54,870 nucleotides of DNA from CAYUJH01 sp964394585 (GTDB lineage Bacteria; Bacteroidota; Bacteroidia; Cytophagales; Flammeovirgaceae). Positions 25,451 through 34,785 of the stretch are shown here, piece by piece (the stretch's first letter is position 1; each line of letters begins with the position of its first letter). The stretch is taken from NCBI GenBank assembly GCA_964394585.1, contig CAYMYI010000012.1:1-54870 (forward strand), written 5' to 3'. Below the pieces are notes generated by a model. That model saw only the letters and a program-made list of their open reading frames with translations. It was not told the DNA's origin and made no database searches. Position numbers and translations under genes: made by a program.

Positions 25451-28067
25451 CTACACGATGGTTTGAGCTTTGGCAAGTACAGCATCGAGCCCACTAATAT
25501 CTTTCCCTCCGGCTGTAGCGAAGAAGGGCTGTCCGCCTCCACCACCTTGAATCTCTTTAGCGAGTTCGCGTACTATTTTACCAGCGTTGAGTGCTTTGGT
25601 ATCAACGAGGTTTTCCGAAATCATCACACTGATTTGCGGCTTGCCTTGTATGTCGGCGGCGAGAACTAAGAATAAATTATCAGTTTTTTCGCGTAAATCG
25701 AAGGAAAGCTGTTTCAAAGCATCGGCATTGGGCAAGGCTACTTTGGCAACCAATTGGTTAATATCACCTTTGGATTCAACTTGTTCAAGCAACGATTGCT
25801 TCAGCGATTGTAACTCTTTGTTGCGCAACTGTTCTAATTCTTTTTGTAGTGCATTTTTTTCTGCCACTACGCTTTCAACCGACTTTTTGAGGTCTTTGGG
25901 GTTTTTGAGCAATTCATTCACTTCTTTGAGCACTTGTAATTGCTCGTTCAAAAACGATTCCGCCGTTTCGGCGGTAATGGCTTCAATCCGGCGTACGCCA
26001 GCAGAAATAGAGCTTTCCGATACAATTTTAAAGAACCCAATTTGACCTGTGGCAGGCACGTGTGTACCACCGCAAAGTTCTACCGAGTAGCTAGGATCAA
26101 AGGTAATCACCCGCACATAATCGCCATATTTCTCTCCGAATAGAGCCATGGCACCCATGCGTTTAGCTTCTTCGATGGGCACATTGCGCTTTTCGTCGAG
26201 AGCGATGTTTTGCCGAATGCGTTGGTTTACAATGTGCTCTACTTGGGCAATTTCTTCTTCAGTCATTTTAGCAAAGTGCGAAAAATCGAACCGGAGGAGT
26301 TTTTCGTTGACTAACGAGCCTTTTTGTGCTACATGATCGCCCAAAACACGGCGTAAAGCGGCATGCAATAGGTGCGTTGCCGTATGATTATTTGTGGTAA
26401 GGGATCGTTTACTTGTATCGACAATCGCCTCGAAAGTAGCCTCAGGGGTGTGTGGTAATTTTTCAACAAAGTGTACAATTAAATCATTTTCTTTTTTGGT
26501 GTCGAGTACTTTAATGGATTCTTGCTCGTTTTTCAAGATTCCTTGGTCGCCTACTTGTCCTCCACTTTCAGCATAGAATGGCGTTTTATCGAGCACCAAA
26601 TGGTAAAGCGTTTTCTTTTTGTCTTTCACTTCTCGATAGCGCAAAATACGCACTTTGGAGTTGAGGTAATCGTAGCCGATGAACTCACTTTCCTCCTCTT
26701 CATGTACATAGTGCCAATCGCCTTGTTCAGTAGCAGCTGCGGCTCGTGAACGTTCTTTTTGCACCTTCATGGCTTTTTGAAAGCCTTCTTCATCAGTGGT
26801 GAACCCATTTTCTCGAGCAATTAGGGCTGTTAAATCAAACGGGAAGCCATAGGTATCGTAGAGTTCGAAGGCTATTTCGCCTGCAATTACCTTGGGCTCG
26901 GTTTGTTTTTGTATGAGCGATTGGAGGGTAGTCAATCCTTTTTCGAGTGTTTTCAAGAAAGCCGCTTCTTCTTGGGAAATCACCCGTTGGATAAACTCAC
27001 TTTCAGCATTAATCTCAGGAAACACATCCGCAAACTGTTCGCCCAGCAAAGGCACCAATTCGTACATAAAAGGTTCTTTGAACTGCAAGAAGTTATAACC
27101 ATAGCGCACGGCACGTCTCAAAATCCGACGAATCACATAACCCGCCTTGTTGTTAGAAGGAAGCTGGCCATCGGCGATTGCAAACGCTATAGCACGGATG
27201 TGGTCGGCAATCACGCGGATGGCAATATCGAGCTTTTCATCGTTGCCGTACGATACTCCCGCTTTTTGGGCAATTGCTTGTATGATGGGTTGGAACACAT
27301 CGGTATCGTAGTTAGAATATTTCCCCTGAATTGCCATAGCTAACCTTTCGAAACCCATACCGGTATCTACATGAGTTTCAGGAAGTTTTACAAGAGAGCC
27401 ATTTGCTAAACGATTAAATTGAATAAAAACCAAGTTCCAAATTTCCACAACTTGGGGGTGGTCGGCATTTACAAGCTCTTTCCCAAGTTTTTTCTCAATT
27501 TCCGCTTGTGGTCGCAGGTCGATGTGGATTTCGGAACAGGGGCCACAAGGGCCTGTATCGCCCATTTCCCAGAAATTATCTTTTTTAGAGGCATACAAAA
27601 TGCGGTCTTCGGCGATGTGTTTTTTCCAAAAATCAGCAGCTTCAGTATCGGCAGGGAGTTGGTCAGCTTGGTCGCCTTCAAATACGGTAACGTATAGCCT
27701 GTCTTTGGGGAGCTTGTAAATTTCGGTAAGCAGTTCCCACGCCCATGCANNNNNNNNNNTGTTTAAAGTAATCGCCAAACGACCAGTTCCCTAACATCTC
27801 AAACATGGTATGGTGGTATGTGTCGAGTCCTACTTCCTCTAAATCATTGTGTTTCCCTGAAACACGCAGGCACTTTTGGGTATCGGCAACGCGCCGCGAT
27901 TCGGGGACGGCATTCCCCAAAAAGTAATCTTTGAATTGATTCATGCCTGCATTGGTGAACATCAATGTAGGGTCATTTTTTACCACCATAGGGGCGGAAG
28001 GAACGATAGTATGTCCTTTTTCTTTAAAAAAATTGAGGAAGTGCTGTCTGATTTCTGTTGCCTTCAT
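25451..28067 (-). CDS. alaS: Alanyl-tRNA synthetase, interrupted by an assembly gap
   Basis: AlaS charges tRNA-Ala in the cytosol. The part from 28067 down to the gap (102 residues) holds the class-II motif 1/2 region (FTNAGMNQFKDYFLG, HHTMFEMLGNWSFGDYFK). The part below the gap (765 residues) continues with WAWELLTEIYKLP, the TGPCGPCSEIH loop, the editing domain (HTATHLLHAALRR ... VELCGGTH) and the C-Ala tail rich in glycine (GGGGGQPFFATAGG). The ten Ns put the two parts in different frames; nine missing bases would restore the frame and give about 871 residues, normal for the family. The gene is thus intact in the organism. It is divergent from the M23 gene. Confidence 0.95.
27750..27759. 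other. Assembly gap inside alaS (10 Ns)
   Basis: Ten Ns split alaS between FGDYFK and AWAWELL. The coding sequence CA...T on either side fits nine missing bases encoding the rest of Gln/His-Glu-Ala-Ile, so the placeholder length is not the real one. Confidence 0.95.
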
Positions 28068-28219
28068 ATCTAATAGATGTAATTATATCCTGTCAAAAAT
28101 TAGAATAATACAATATTATATTGGTATAGTTAAATTTAACTTGTGAATCCGTAAAAGAATGTGTTCATTTGCTCGTTACTTATTCGCATACGACTATGTT
28201 TCACGAATTAGAATTTGTC

Positions 28220-28227
28220 TATTTTTG
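28220..28227 (+). promoter_or_regulatory. Bacteroidota-type -7 element before the M23 peptidase gene
   Basis: TATTTTTG fits TAnnTTTG and lies 32 bp before the ATG at 28260, in the 192-bp AT-rich gap between alaS and the divergent peptidase gene. No clear -33 TTG at standard spacing was seen. Confidence 0.4.
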
Positions 28228-28259
28228 CATGGCAAATTTAGCACAAATAATTTCTACTG

Positions 28260-29240
28260 ATGGCTAAAATAAGTTACTACTACGACACAGAAACTTGTAG
28301 ATACGAGCGTGTCAAAACATCGAAGGTAGATGTCGTCCTCAATGGGTTAGGTTTGCTTTCAGTCTGTATCCTTTTTGGGTTTATTATTTCTATCGTACGA
28401 TCGGAGTATTTCCCCTCGCAGAAGGAAATGCAATTGAAGAAAGAGAACGAAGATTTACTTTTTTCTTACAACCTGCTTAATAAAGAGGTTGAAAACCTTA
28501 AGAAAATGATGGGTAACTTGCAAGAACGCGACGATAACGTATATCGCGTAGTGTTTGAGGCAGAGCCAATTCCCGAACAAATTCGTATTGCAGGCGCAGG
28601 TGGGAGCGAAAGGTATCAAGATTTGATCGATCGCAAACTTTCGCACGAAGATTTGATTTTGGGGACCATGGATAAAATAGAACGGTTAAAGCGCCAAATG
28701 TACATTCAGACGAAGTCGTACGATCAACTATTTGAAATGGCGATGAACAAAAAAGAAATGCTTGCATCCATCCCTGCCATTCGCCCTATTTCCGATCAGA
28801 ATCTGAAGCGTTTTGCCTCTGGTTTTGGTTACCGCATTCACCCAATTTTGAAAGTACGTAAAATGCATACCGGATGCGATTTTTCAGCACCTGTAGGTAC
28901 TCCAATTTATGCTACCGGCGATGGAACTGTAGTGAAAGTACAGCGTAGTTTGAAAGGATACGGGCATGAAATTGAAATTGACCATGGCTTCGGATATGTT
29001 ACTAAGTATGCCCACATGAGCAAGTTCGATGTGCGAAAAGGGCAAAAGGTAACTCGTGGACAAAAAATAGGTGAAGTTGGTAATACCGGCATGTCGGTAG
29101 CGCCGCACTTACATTATGAAGTAATTAAAGATGGGCGTAAGATAGATCCAACTAATTTCTTCCATGGAGATTTAACTCCCGAAGAGTACGAAATCTTACT
29201 CAGAAAAGCGAGTGAGGAAAACCAGTCGTTGGGTTACTAA
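28260..29240 (+). CDS. M23-family metallopeptidase, membrane-anchored
   Basis: The product has 326 residues. One membrane helix at about 28-48 (VLNGLGLLSVCILFGFIISI) follows a short basic cytosolic tail, then a coiled coil at about 58-90 (LKKENEDLLFSYNLLNKEVE). The C-terminal LytM domain has zinc ligands in HTGCDFSAP (His, Asp) and the HxH motif in APHLHYEV, so it should be an active peptidoglycan endopeptidase or a regulator of one. The coiled-coil plus LytM layout is like that of NlpD/EnvC or MepM relatives. It is divergent from alaS and followed by merR, an arrangement common in Bacteroidota. Confidence 0.9.
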   Translation: MAKISYYYDTETCRYERVKTSKVDVVLNGLGLLSVCILFGFIISIVRSEYFPSQKEMQLKKENEDLLFSYNLLNKEVENLKKMMGNLQERDDNVYRVVFEAEPIPEQIRIAGAGGSERYQDLIDRKLSHEDLILGTMDKIERLKRQMYIQTKSYDQLFEMAMNKKEMLASIPAIRPISDQNLKRFASGFGYRIHPILKVRKMHTGCDFSAPVGTPIYATGDGTVVKVQRSLKGYGHEIEIDHGFGYVTKYAHMSKFDVRKGQKVTRGQKIGEVGNTGMSVAPHLHYEVIKDGRKIDPTNFFHGDLTPEEYEILLRKASEENQSLGY

Positions 29241-29262
29241 AAGAAGTTTAGTTTCCATGAAT

Positions 29263-29295
29263 AAAGCAGTAATTTTATCCATTACTGCTTTTTTT
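29263..29295 (+). terminator. Terminator after the M23 peptidase gene
   Basis: AAAGCAGTAAT (29263-29273) pairs perfectly with ATTACTGCTTT (29281-29291), with a 7-nt loop and Ts to 29295. MerR starts 17 bp later, so merR may be read through or have its own weak promoter. Confidence 0.85.
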
Positions 29296-29311
29296 ATAAT
29301 CGGAGCGCACC

Positions 29312-29668
29312 ATGGATATTGAAAAACGATATTATACGATCGGAGAAGTTGCTAAAAAGTTCGATGTTTCTACATCGCTTATTCGCTTTTGGGAAAGCCA
29401 ATTTGAAATGGTGAAGCCGCGAAAAAATAAAAATGGGGTTCGCCAGTATACCAAAGAAGACTTAGAGACGCTTAAAACCATTTATCATCTTGTAAAAGAA
29501 AAAGGATATACGCTTAGTGGAGCACAAGAAATCCTTAAAAAGAAAACGGATGTGTCGGATACTGTAGAAATGATTCAGTCGCTGGAAAATATCAAACGAT
29601 TTCTACTCGAAATCCGCGATAAACTCCCCCAATCGTCTAATTCTCCTTCTTCGAATAGTACTCCTTAA
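29312..29668 (+). CDS. MerR-family transcriptional regulator, short form
   Basis: The product has 118 residues. It has a full MerR winged helix-turn-helix (YYTIGEVAKKFDVSTSLIRF, WESQFE, RQYTKEDLETLKTIYHLVKE) followed by a short helix but no metal- or drug-binding C-terminal domain. This short MerR is a conserved neighbour of the M23 peptidase and alaS in Bacteroidota. It may set expression of cell-wall genes; its signal is unknown. The Ser/Pro-rich tail (SSNSPSSNSTP) is probably unstructured. Confidence 0.88.
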   Translation: MDIEKRYYTIGEVAKKFDVSTSLIRFWESQFEMVKPRKNKNGVRQYTKEDLETLKTIYHLVKEKGYTLSGAQEILKKKTDVSDTVEMIQSLENIKRFLLEIRDKLPQSSNSPSSNSTP

Positions 29669-29783
29669 TCTGCAAGGGTATCTTTCCATCTTTTTTATTG
29701 TGGAGTATACCTAAGCGAGGCGTATTTTGGAATTGGGTATCATTGGACTAAGGCAGTTCAAGCCCTGTAAATTAATACTACAG

Positions 29784-30242
29784 TTAGTTCGGTATATTTT
29801 TGCACAGTGCGAGCATATAACCTAAGTGCATACCTTCGTGTACGTTATTGAAAACCAGTGCATCTTCGAAAGAATGGAGCTGAACACCATAGCTAGTTTG
29901 GTAGGGCTGGTAGTGGGTGAACCGTTGTTGATCAACATCTTCTTTGAGTCGGGAAATTGTTTCTTGCAATCGTTGTTTAATCTGTTCTATGGTTTCTTGA
30001 GTAGCGTTTCCGTTAGGTGCTGTACCTTTGCGGAATTGTTCAATCAGCACTTCAGGCAGATAAGTTTGTAAGCTTGCACATCGATAGCAGAGGAGCTGCT
30101 GTGTAACCAAGATATGCCCCATATTCCATATTAGATTGTTGGTATACCCTTTCGGGATGTGGTTTAGTTGTAGATGGCTGTAGTTGTCGGCTAGCGAAAG
30201 CACATTTTGGCGAGTAGTTTCTAAAATGGTGATAGGATTCAT
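29784..30242 (-). CDS. DinB-family protein
   Basis: This 152-residue four-helix-bundle protein is of the DinB/YfiT type. The three expected metal-ligand histidines are seen: one in NMGHILVTQQ near residue 42 and two in VHEGMHLGYM near residue 135-139. DinB-like proteins bind a divalent metal and include thiol transferases; the reaction here is not known. It lies 30 bp downstream of the TPR-SpoIIE phosphatase gene on the same strand and may be co-transcribed with it. Confidence 0.85.
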   Translation of the reverse strand: MNPITILETTRQNVLSLADNYSHLQLNHIPKGYTNNLIWNMGHILVTQQLLCYRCASLQTYLPEVLIEQFRKGTAPNGNATQETIEQIKQRLQETISRLKEDVDQQRFTHYQPYQTSYGVQLHSFEDALVFNNVHEGMHLGYMLALCKNIPN

Positions 30243-30272
30243 ACTGGCTATTCTGTTAAGAGTACATAGAGT

Positions 30273-32876
30273 TTATATTTCAAAGGCAAAGCAAGTGATA
30301 TCGTCGCGTTGTTCGGCAGTTTGTTGGAAATCTTGGAGAGTTTCTTCAATATAGGCTTTTTGAGTTTCCAATGAGAAAAGACTACTTTCTTGAATCATCT
30401 GTTGAATGTTTGCTTTTCCAAATCTCCGCCGTTCGGGATTGCACTGGTCTACTAGCCCATCGGTAAAAAGATAGATGCGATCTCCTTTGCGCACGGTAAT
30501 TTCCCAATTTTTGAAAGAATGTGAGGTAGCGAAATCTCCCCCAATGCGGGCAATATCTCCTTTGTAAAACTGAATATTTCCTGAGTTTTTTTGCCAATGC
30601 ACTACCGAAAGGTGCGCACTGGCAAATACAAGTTTTCGGGTGCCATTGCCCAAAGGTTGCAAACGGCATAGCGCGATTTCCATTCCGTCTTTGTTACGGT
30701 TTTCGGCTTGGTGCAGTGCCTCACGGATATTTATGTGCAATTGTGTGAGGATTTGCTGGGGGTTTTCCAGGTCTTTTTCTTTAATGAGCATATTAAGCTG
30801 AGAGTAGCCAATCATCGACATAAATCCGCCGGGAACACCATGCCCGGTACAGTCGACTACAGCTAGGAAAATCCGTTCGGGTTTTCCGCCCGCAGGAGGC
30901 ATTCGGTGGTACCAGTAGAAATCGCCCGATACGGTAGCCCGTGGTTTAAAAATCACAAAAAAGTTAGGGATTCCTTGTGCAATTTCATTGAACTTGGGCA
31001 AAATGGCTTGCTGTATCGTATGTGCATAATTGATACCGTCTTGCAGATGTTGGTGTTGAACACGCAAAGTATCATTCGCACTTTCAATTTCCTGCTTTTG
31101 CTTTTGCATAGTTCGGTAAGCGCGTTGCCGCTGAAAAAACGCCCACAGCGCAAAAACTATGAGGATTAGTAGCAGTAATGATACGGCAACAATGTAATTA
31201 CGCTCTCGCTCGGCATCTTGCAATTTAAGTTGTTGTAGTTGTTTCTCTTGGCTTAAAATCTGGTTATTTCTTCCTAATAAATCGATTTCTCGTTGGCGTT
31301 CTTCATCGCGGAGTCGTTGCTCGTTGAGTTCTAATGCCTGAATCATGCGGTCTTTTTGTAGATTACTAATTTCTCTGTCTTTTTTTTCGGAACGTAGAAT
31401 TTCGTTAGCCAACTCTAGTGCCTGAATAGCGCGTTCTTTTTCTAAGGCTTCAATTCGAGTGCGTTCTTCTTGCAGCTCTTTTTGCTTCTTTAGTAGCTCG
31501 AGTTGGCTCTCGCGTTGTTGAGCTTGCAGCATTAGCTGTTTAATGTTTTGTTCTTTCAGTTCGCGTTCGGCGATAAGTTGCCGTAGCTTTTGTTCGGTTT
31601 TTTCGGCTTCCAGCCTTTTTTGCATTGCTTCTTCCCGCTCTTGATTCTCGCGTTGCCTAAGTAAGTTTTGGGCTTCGGTGTGTTTTCGGTAAAACTCAAG
31701 CGATTTTTTATGGAGCTTAATTGCCTCATATACCTCCGAGAGGATTAGGCACGCATTTGAGTAGGCTTCAAGCCATTGTTTAGCCTCGCTAATTTCCACC
31801 GCCTGTAGTGCATATTCTTTGGCAGGGTAGTAGGCTTCTGTAAACAGATAGGCTTGCGCAATATCATTTAATAAAGCTACTTGTTGGCGTTGGTTCTTGC
31901 CTTGCGTTGCAAAAGAAAGTGCTTGCTCTAGGTAGGGCAGCGCTTGGGGAGCGTTTCCTTCTGTAATGTGTAAAACCCCGATATTTCTGGCAATGGTAGC
32001 GAGCGTATCGGTACTAACCTTATGGGCAAGGTTCGGGTATTGGCGCAGCCGTTGGTTCATGGTTAGCGATTTCTCAAAAAACGTGAGGGCATCGAACGTA
32101 TGCCCAAACTGCTTATAGAGAAAACCCAAATTATTATATGTTGCCGCGATACTCACCGAATCGCCGCATTGTTCGTGTATTTCTAAAATTTGATGGGTAT
32201 AGTAGGCCGCTTCGGTCGGATCTTCCAATTCTTGGTAGAGCGCGGCAATTTTTGCCAATAACTGCAAACGTGGTTCTGGGAGAGGGTGCGTATCCGTTTC
32301 GTTGAGCAGTTGTATGTATAACCGCAGTGCTTTGTTTAATTCTCCGATTCGTTCGTTGGCAAGGGCTTGCTGTTCTATTATTTCAAACCTAAATAGCGTA
32401 TCGTAACGAGTAGGATCTATGAACTGATACGCTATTTCTAGGTTTTCCACTGCCTTGGTATATACGCCCCAATCAAAGTAAAGAGAGCCTATCTCAGCAT
32501 AGAGTTTTGAAAAGAACGTAGGGTAACGTTTCGTCTGTTTCAGCGCATTAAGCGATTGTAAATAATAACTCAATGCAGTGCCATACTCTTTGAGCTGCCT
32601 GTTTGATTTTCCCATAAGAAACAGACTACGCACTTTTCCTTCTGTAAAAGTGAGGCTATCGGCTATTTGTAGTGCTTTTTGCGCTATATCGAAAGCTGCC
32701 GAAGGTTCACCTTGCAACAAACGTTCTGAAGCCTTTTGGTTTAAAAGAGCGACCCGAGTTGTATCAGAAATTAGCGACTCTTGCCTTGTAAAACCCGAGG
32801 TAGCCTTTGCCTCTTGCCAACCTCCTATCATTTGGGCAAATAACCAGAAGAGTAGTATGGTAAGGTAGCGAATCAC
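30273..32876 (-). CDS. TPR - coiled-coil - TM - SpoIIE-type PP2C phosphatase
   Basis: The product has about 867 residues. A signal-like segment (IRYLTILLFWLFAQ) is followed by eight or so TPR repeats to about residue 430 (for example AATYNNLGFLYKQFGHTFDAL). Then come a long Glu/Arg/Gln-rich coiled coil (about 430-555), one membrane helix near 560-582, and a C-terminal SpoIIE/PP2C domain. The metal-binding aspartates are in GDFYWYH, VDCTGHGVPGGFMSMIGY, LFTDGLVDQ and RDDITCF. It should sense a periplasmic cue through the TPRs and dephosphorylate a Ser/Thr protein in the cytosol, as SiaA or SpoIIE do. The frame is open to an ATG at 33041, but the GTG at 32876 begins the signal peptide and the extra 55 codons look non-coding. 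Confidence 0.85.
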   Translation of the reverse strand: MIRYLTILLFWLFAQMIGGWQEAKATSGFTRQESLISDTTRVALLNQKASERLLQGEPSAAFDIAQKALQIADSLTFTEGKVRSLFLMGKSNRQLKEYGTALSYYLQSLNALKQTKRYPTFFSKLYAEIGSLYFDWGVYTKAVENLEIAYQFIDPTRYDTLFRFEIIEQQALANERIGELNKALRLYIQLLNETDTHPLPEPRLQLLAKIAALYQELEDPTEAAYYTHQILEIHEQCGDSVSIAATYNNLGFLYKQFGHTFDALTFFEKSLTMNQRLRQYPNLAHKVSTDTLATIARNIGVLHITEGNAPQALPYLEQALSFATQGKNQRQQVALLNDIAQAYLFTEAYYPAKEYALQAVEISEAKQWLEAYSNACLILSEVYEAIKLHKKSLEFYRKHTEAQNLLRQRENQEREEAMQKRLEAEKTEQKLRQLIAERELKEQNIKQLMLQAQQRESQLELLKKQKELQEERTRIEALEKERAIQALELANEILRSEKKDREISNLQKDRMIQALELNEQRLRDEERQREIDLLGRNNQILSQEKQLQQLKLQDAERERNYIVAVSLLLLILIVFALWAFFQRQRAYRTMQKQKQEIESANDTLRVQHQHLQDGINYAHTIQQAILPKFNEIAQGIPNFFVIFKPRATVSGDFYWYHRMPPAGGKPERIFLAVVDCTGHGVPGGFMSMIGYSQLNMLIKEKDLENPQQILTQLHINIREALHQAENRNKDGMEIALCRLQPLGNGTRKLVFASAHLSVVHWQKNSGNIQFYKGDIARIGGDFATSHSFKNWEITVRKGDRIYLFTDGLVDQCNPERRRFGKANIQQMIQESSLFSLETQKAYIEETLQDFQQTAEQRDDITCFAFEI

Positions 32877-33303
32877 GTGAGTTTTGTAGTAGTTTGAGTA
32901 CACCCGTAAGAAAATAGAATACTTAAGGAGTGATATTGACCCGAAAGCAACAAGGCTACAAATATAACATTGCCAGGCGGGTATATCTTTAACTAAATAA
33001 AATACAAAAATTACCGAATAATTCGGGAATGTATCCTTCATTCAATACAATTTGATTGAAATGTAATAAGACTTAGCACATACACCGCCCCTATATGGAG
33101 GCATCTTGAAGTTTTACGTGAAAAAATAACTCTACTAACTTACCAATCGTTTTGGCACTACGTTTAATCTCGGTATGTTTTTCTTTAGGCTTTAAAATAT
33201 TCAAAATTTTTTAAGGTTGATTCTTTAGATAGAGATTCAAAATAAGGTAGTTTAGAGCCTTAAATGGGGAAGCCGATATACCACGTAAACCACTTATTTT
33301 CTT
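32877..33303. other. 427-bp AT-rich divergent intergenic region
   Basis: It holds the promoters of the divergent TPR-SpoIIE and 476-residue-protein genes. I see no RNA gene, repeat or coding signal in it beyond the possible 55-codon extension of the phosphatase (33041-32877). No consensus -7/-33 pair was convincing. Confidence 0.5.
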
Positions 33304-34734
33304 ATGGAATTCAAAAGATTAACCACGAAAGAAAAAGCGCTTAAAATCAACCTAGATGCTTCAATTTATGGGTCATTTGCCGAAATTGGCGCAGGGCAAG
33401 ATACTGCCGCTCAGTTTTTTAAAGCAGGAGGAGCTTCGGGTACTATAGCCAAGACCATGTCGGCATACGATATGGCATTTTCCGACGCTATTTATGGTCC
33501 CGAAGAAAGTGGCAGATATGTATGCCAGCCACGCCTTATCAAAATGATTAATAAGGAGTATAGCTTGCTTGATAAGCGCCTCCAACATCGGGTAGAGAGC
33601 ACTCGCTTTTTTGCTTTCGCCAATACAGTGGAAGCAATCAACTTCCACCGAACCAACGAAGGCAGAGGTTGGTTAGGGGTACGCTTCCAATTACGCCCCA
33701 ATACTCCCCCCAACGATTGTATCATCCATGTAATTCTGAAAGATAACGATAACCTACAACAACAACAGGTATTAGGAATTGTAGGGGTAAACCTCATATA
33801 CGCCTGTTTCTATTATTCCGACAACCCTGAACAGCTACTCACCTCACTTATTGACGATTTGGACACCTTCCGCATAGAAATCGATTACTTTTTGCTCGAA
33901 GGCCCCGATTTCCGTAATGTAGATCACCGCTTGTTCAGTCTTAAACTGGTAAAGAGCGGATTGGCAAAAGCAACGCTGTTCGGCCCCGATGGCAGTGTAC
34001 ACCAACCAGCTGATGCCCTCTACAAAAAAAATATTTTGGTACTCAGAGGTAGATTTCGACCTACTACTCACGTGAACGTAGATATGCTTGAAAAAGGATA
34101 TGAGTATTTTATTAAAGAAGAAGATGTTGACTCTGAAAAAACGATGGTATTGGCGGAGTTAACACTCAACAATCTTTCGGTAGGAGGTGATATCGACGAA
34201 AAAGATTTCCTAGACCGAGTAGATATTTTGTGCGATTTAGGGCAACACGTACTCATTTCAAACTATCATGAATATTACCGCTTAGTGAAATACCTCTCTA
34301 AGTTTACCCGAAACCGGAAAATAGGAATGGTAATGGGCGTACACAATCTGTTCAATATTTTCGAAGAAAAATACTACGAATACATGCCCGGAGGCATTTT
34401 AGAAGCATTTGGCTTACTATTCGGAAGAAACGTGAAACTATTCATTTATCCCTCGTTTGCACCTGGTACACGCACACTCATGAACAGCAACGATATCGAA
34501 ATTGCTCCACACCTAAGCCACCTGTACACCTATCTTGCCGATAATAACAAGATTGAAAACATAGTGGATGTGCGAGAAGAACATCTTCATATTATCTCCG
34601 ATACGGTTATTAAAATGATTAAAAATAAAGAAGAAGGATGGGAAAAAATGGTTCCCGAAACAGTAGCACACGATATAAAATCGCGTGGTATGTTTGGGTA
34701 TGATCCTAAGCCTAGTATTGCCAACCATTCGTGA
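33304..34734 (+). CDS. Conserved cytosolic protein of unknown function, 476 residues
   Basis: The protein has no signal peptide or membrane helix and an even mix of helices and strands. The N-terminus (KALKINLDASIYGSFAEIGA then GQDTAAQFFKAGGASGTIAK) and the AYDMAFSDAIYG segment look strongly constrained, with a glycine-rich loop that could bind a nucleotide or phosphate. HLSHLYTYLADNNKIEN and the C-terminal GMFGYDP also look conserved. I recall homologues across Bacteroidota and some other phyla labelled inconsistently (TonB receptor, nicotinate adenylyltransferase). Neither label is supported here: there is no barrel, plug, signal peptide or HxGH nucleotidyltransferase motif. It is a single gene between a phosphatase and an amidase. 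Function is not known. Confidence 0.75.
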   Translation: MEFKRLTTKEKALKINLDASIYGSFAEIGAGQDTAAQFFKAGGASGTIAKTMSAYDMAFSDAIYGPEESGRYVCQPRLIKMINKEYSLLDKRLQHRVESTRFFAFANTVEAINFHRTNEGRGWLGVRFQLRPNTPPNDCIIHVILKDNDNLQQQQVLGIVGVNLIYACFYYSDNPEQLLTSLIDDLDTFRIEIDYFLLEGPDFRNVDHRLFSLKLVKSGLAKATLFGPDGSVHQPADALYKKNILVLRGRFRPTTHVNVDMLEKGYEYFIKEEDVDSEKTMVLAELTLNNLSVGGDIDEKDFLDRVDILCDLGQHVLISNYHEYYRLVKYLSKFTRNRKIGMVMGVHNLFNIFEEKYYEYMPGGILEAFGLLFGRNVKLFIYPSFAPGTRTLMNSNDIEIAPHLSHLYTYLADNNKIENIVDVREEHLHIISDTVIKMIKNKEEGWEKMVPETVAHDIKSRGMFGYDPKPSIANHS

Positions 34735-34785
34735 GTTTGTTTTAGATAGTAATAAAGGCACTGCCCGCTTTCATTCAGGCAAACC

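Noticed and set aside
27678..27749. Frame continuing from the alaS N-terminus past the gap as a short protein with a Cys/Met/Gly tail
   Set aside because: It arises only because the gap placeholder has the wrong length; the true frame continues as WAWELL.
25463..28146. Several plus-strand open frames inside alaS
   Set aside because: They are shadows of the strongly conserved minus-strand gene and have no family resemblance.
33304..34734. TonB receptor or nicotinate adenylyltransferase as the function of the 476-residue protein
   Set aside because: No signal peptide, plug or barrel, and no HxGH or similar nucleotidyltransferase motif is present.
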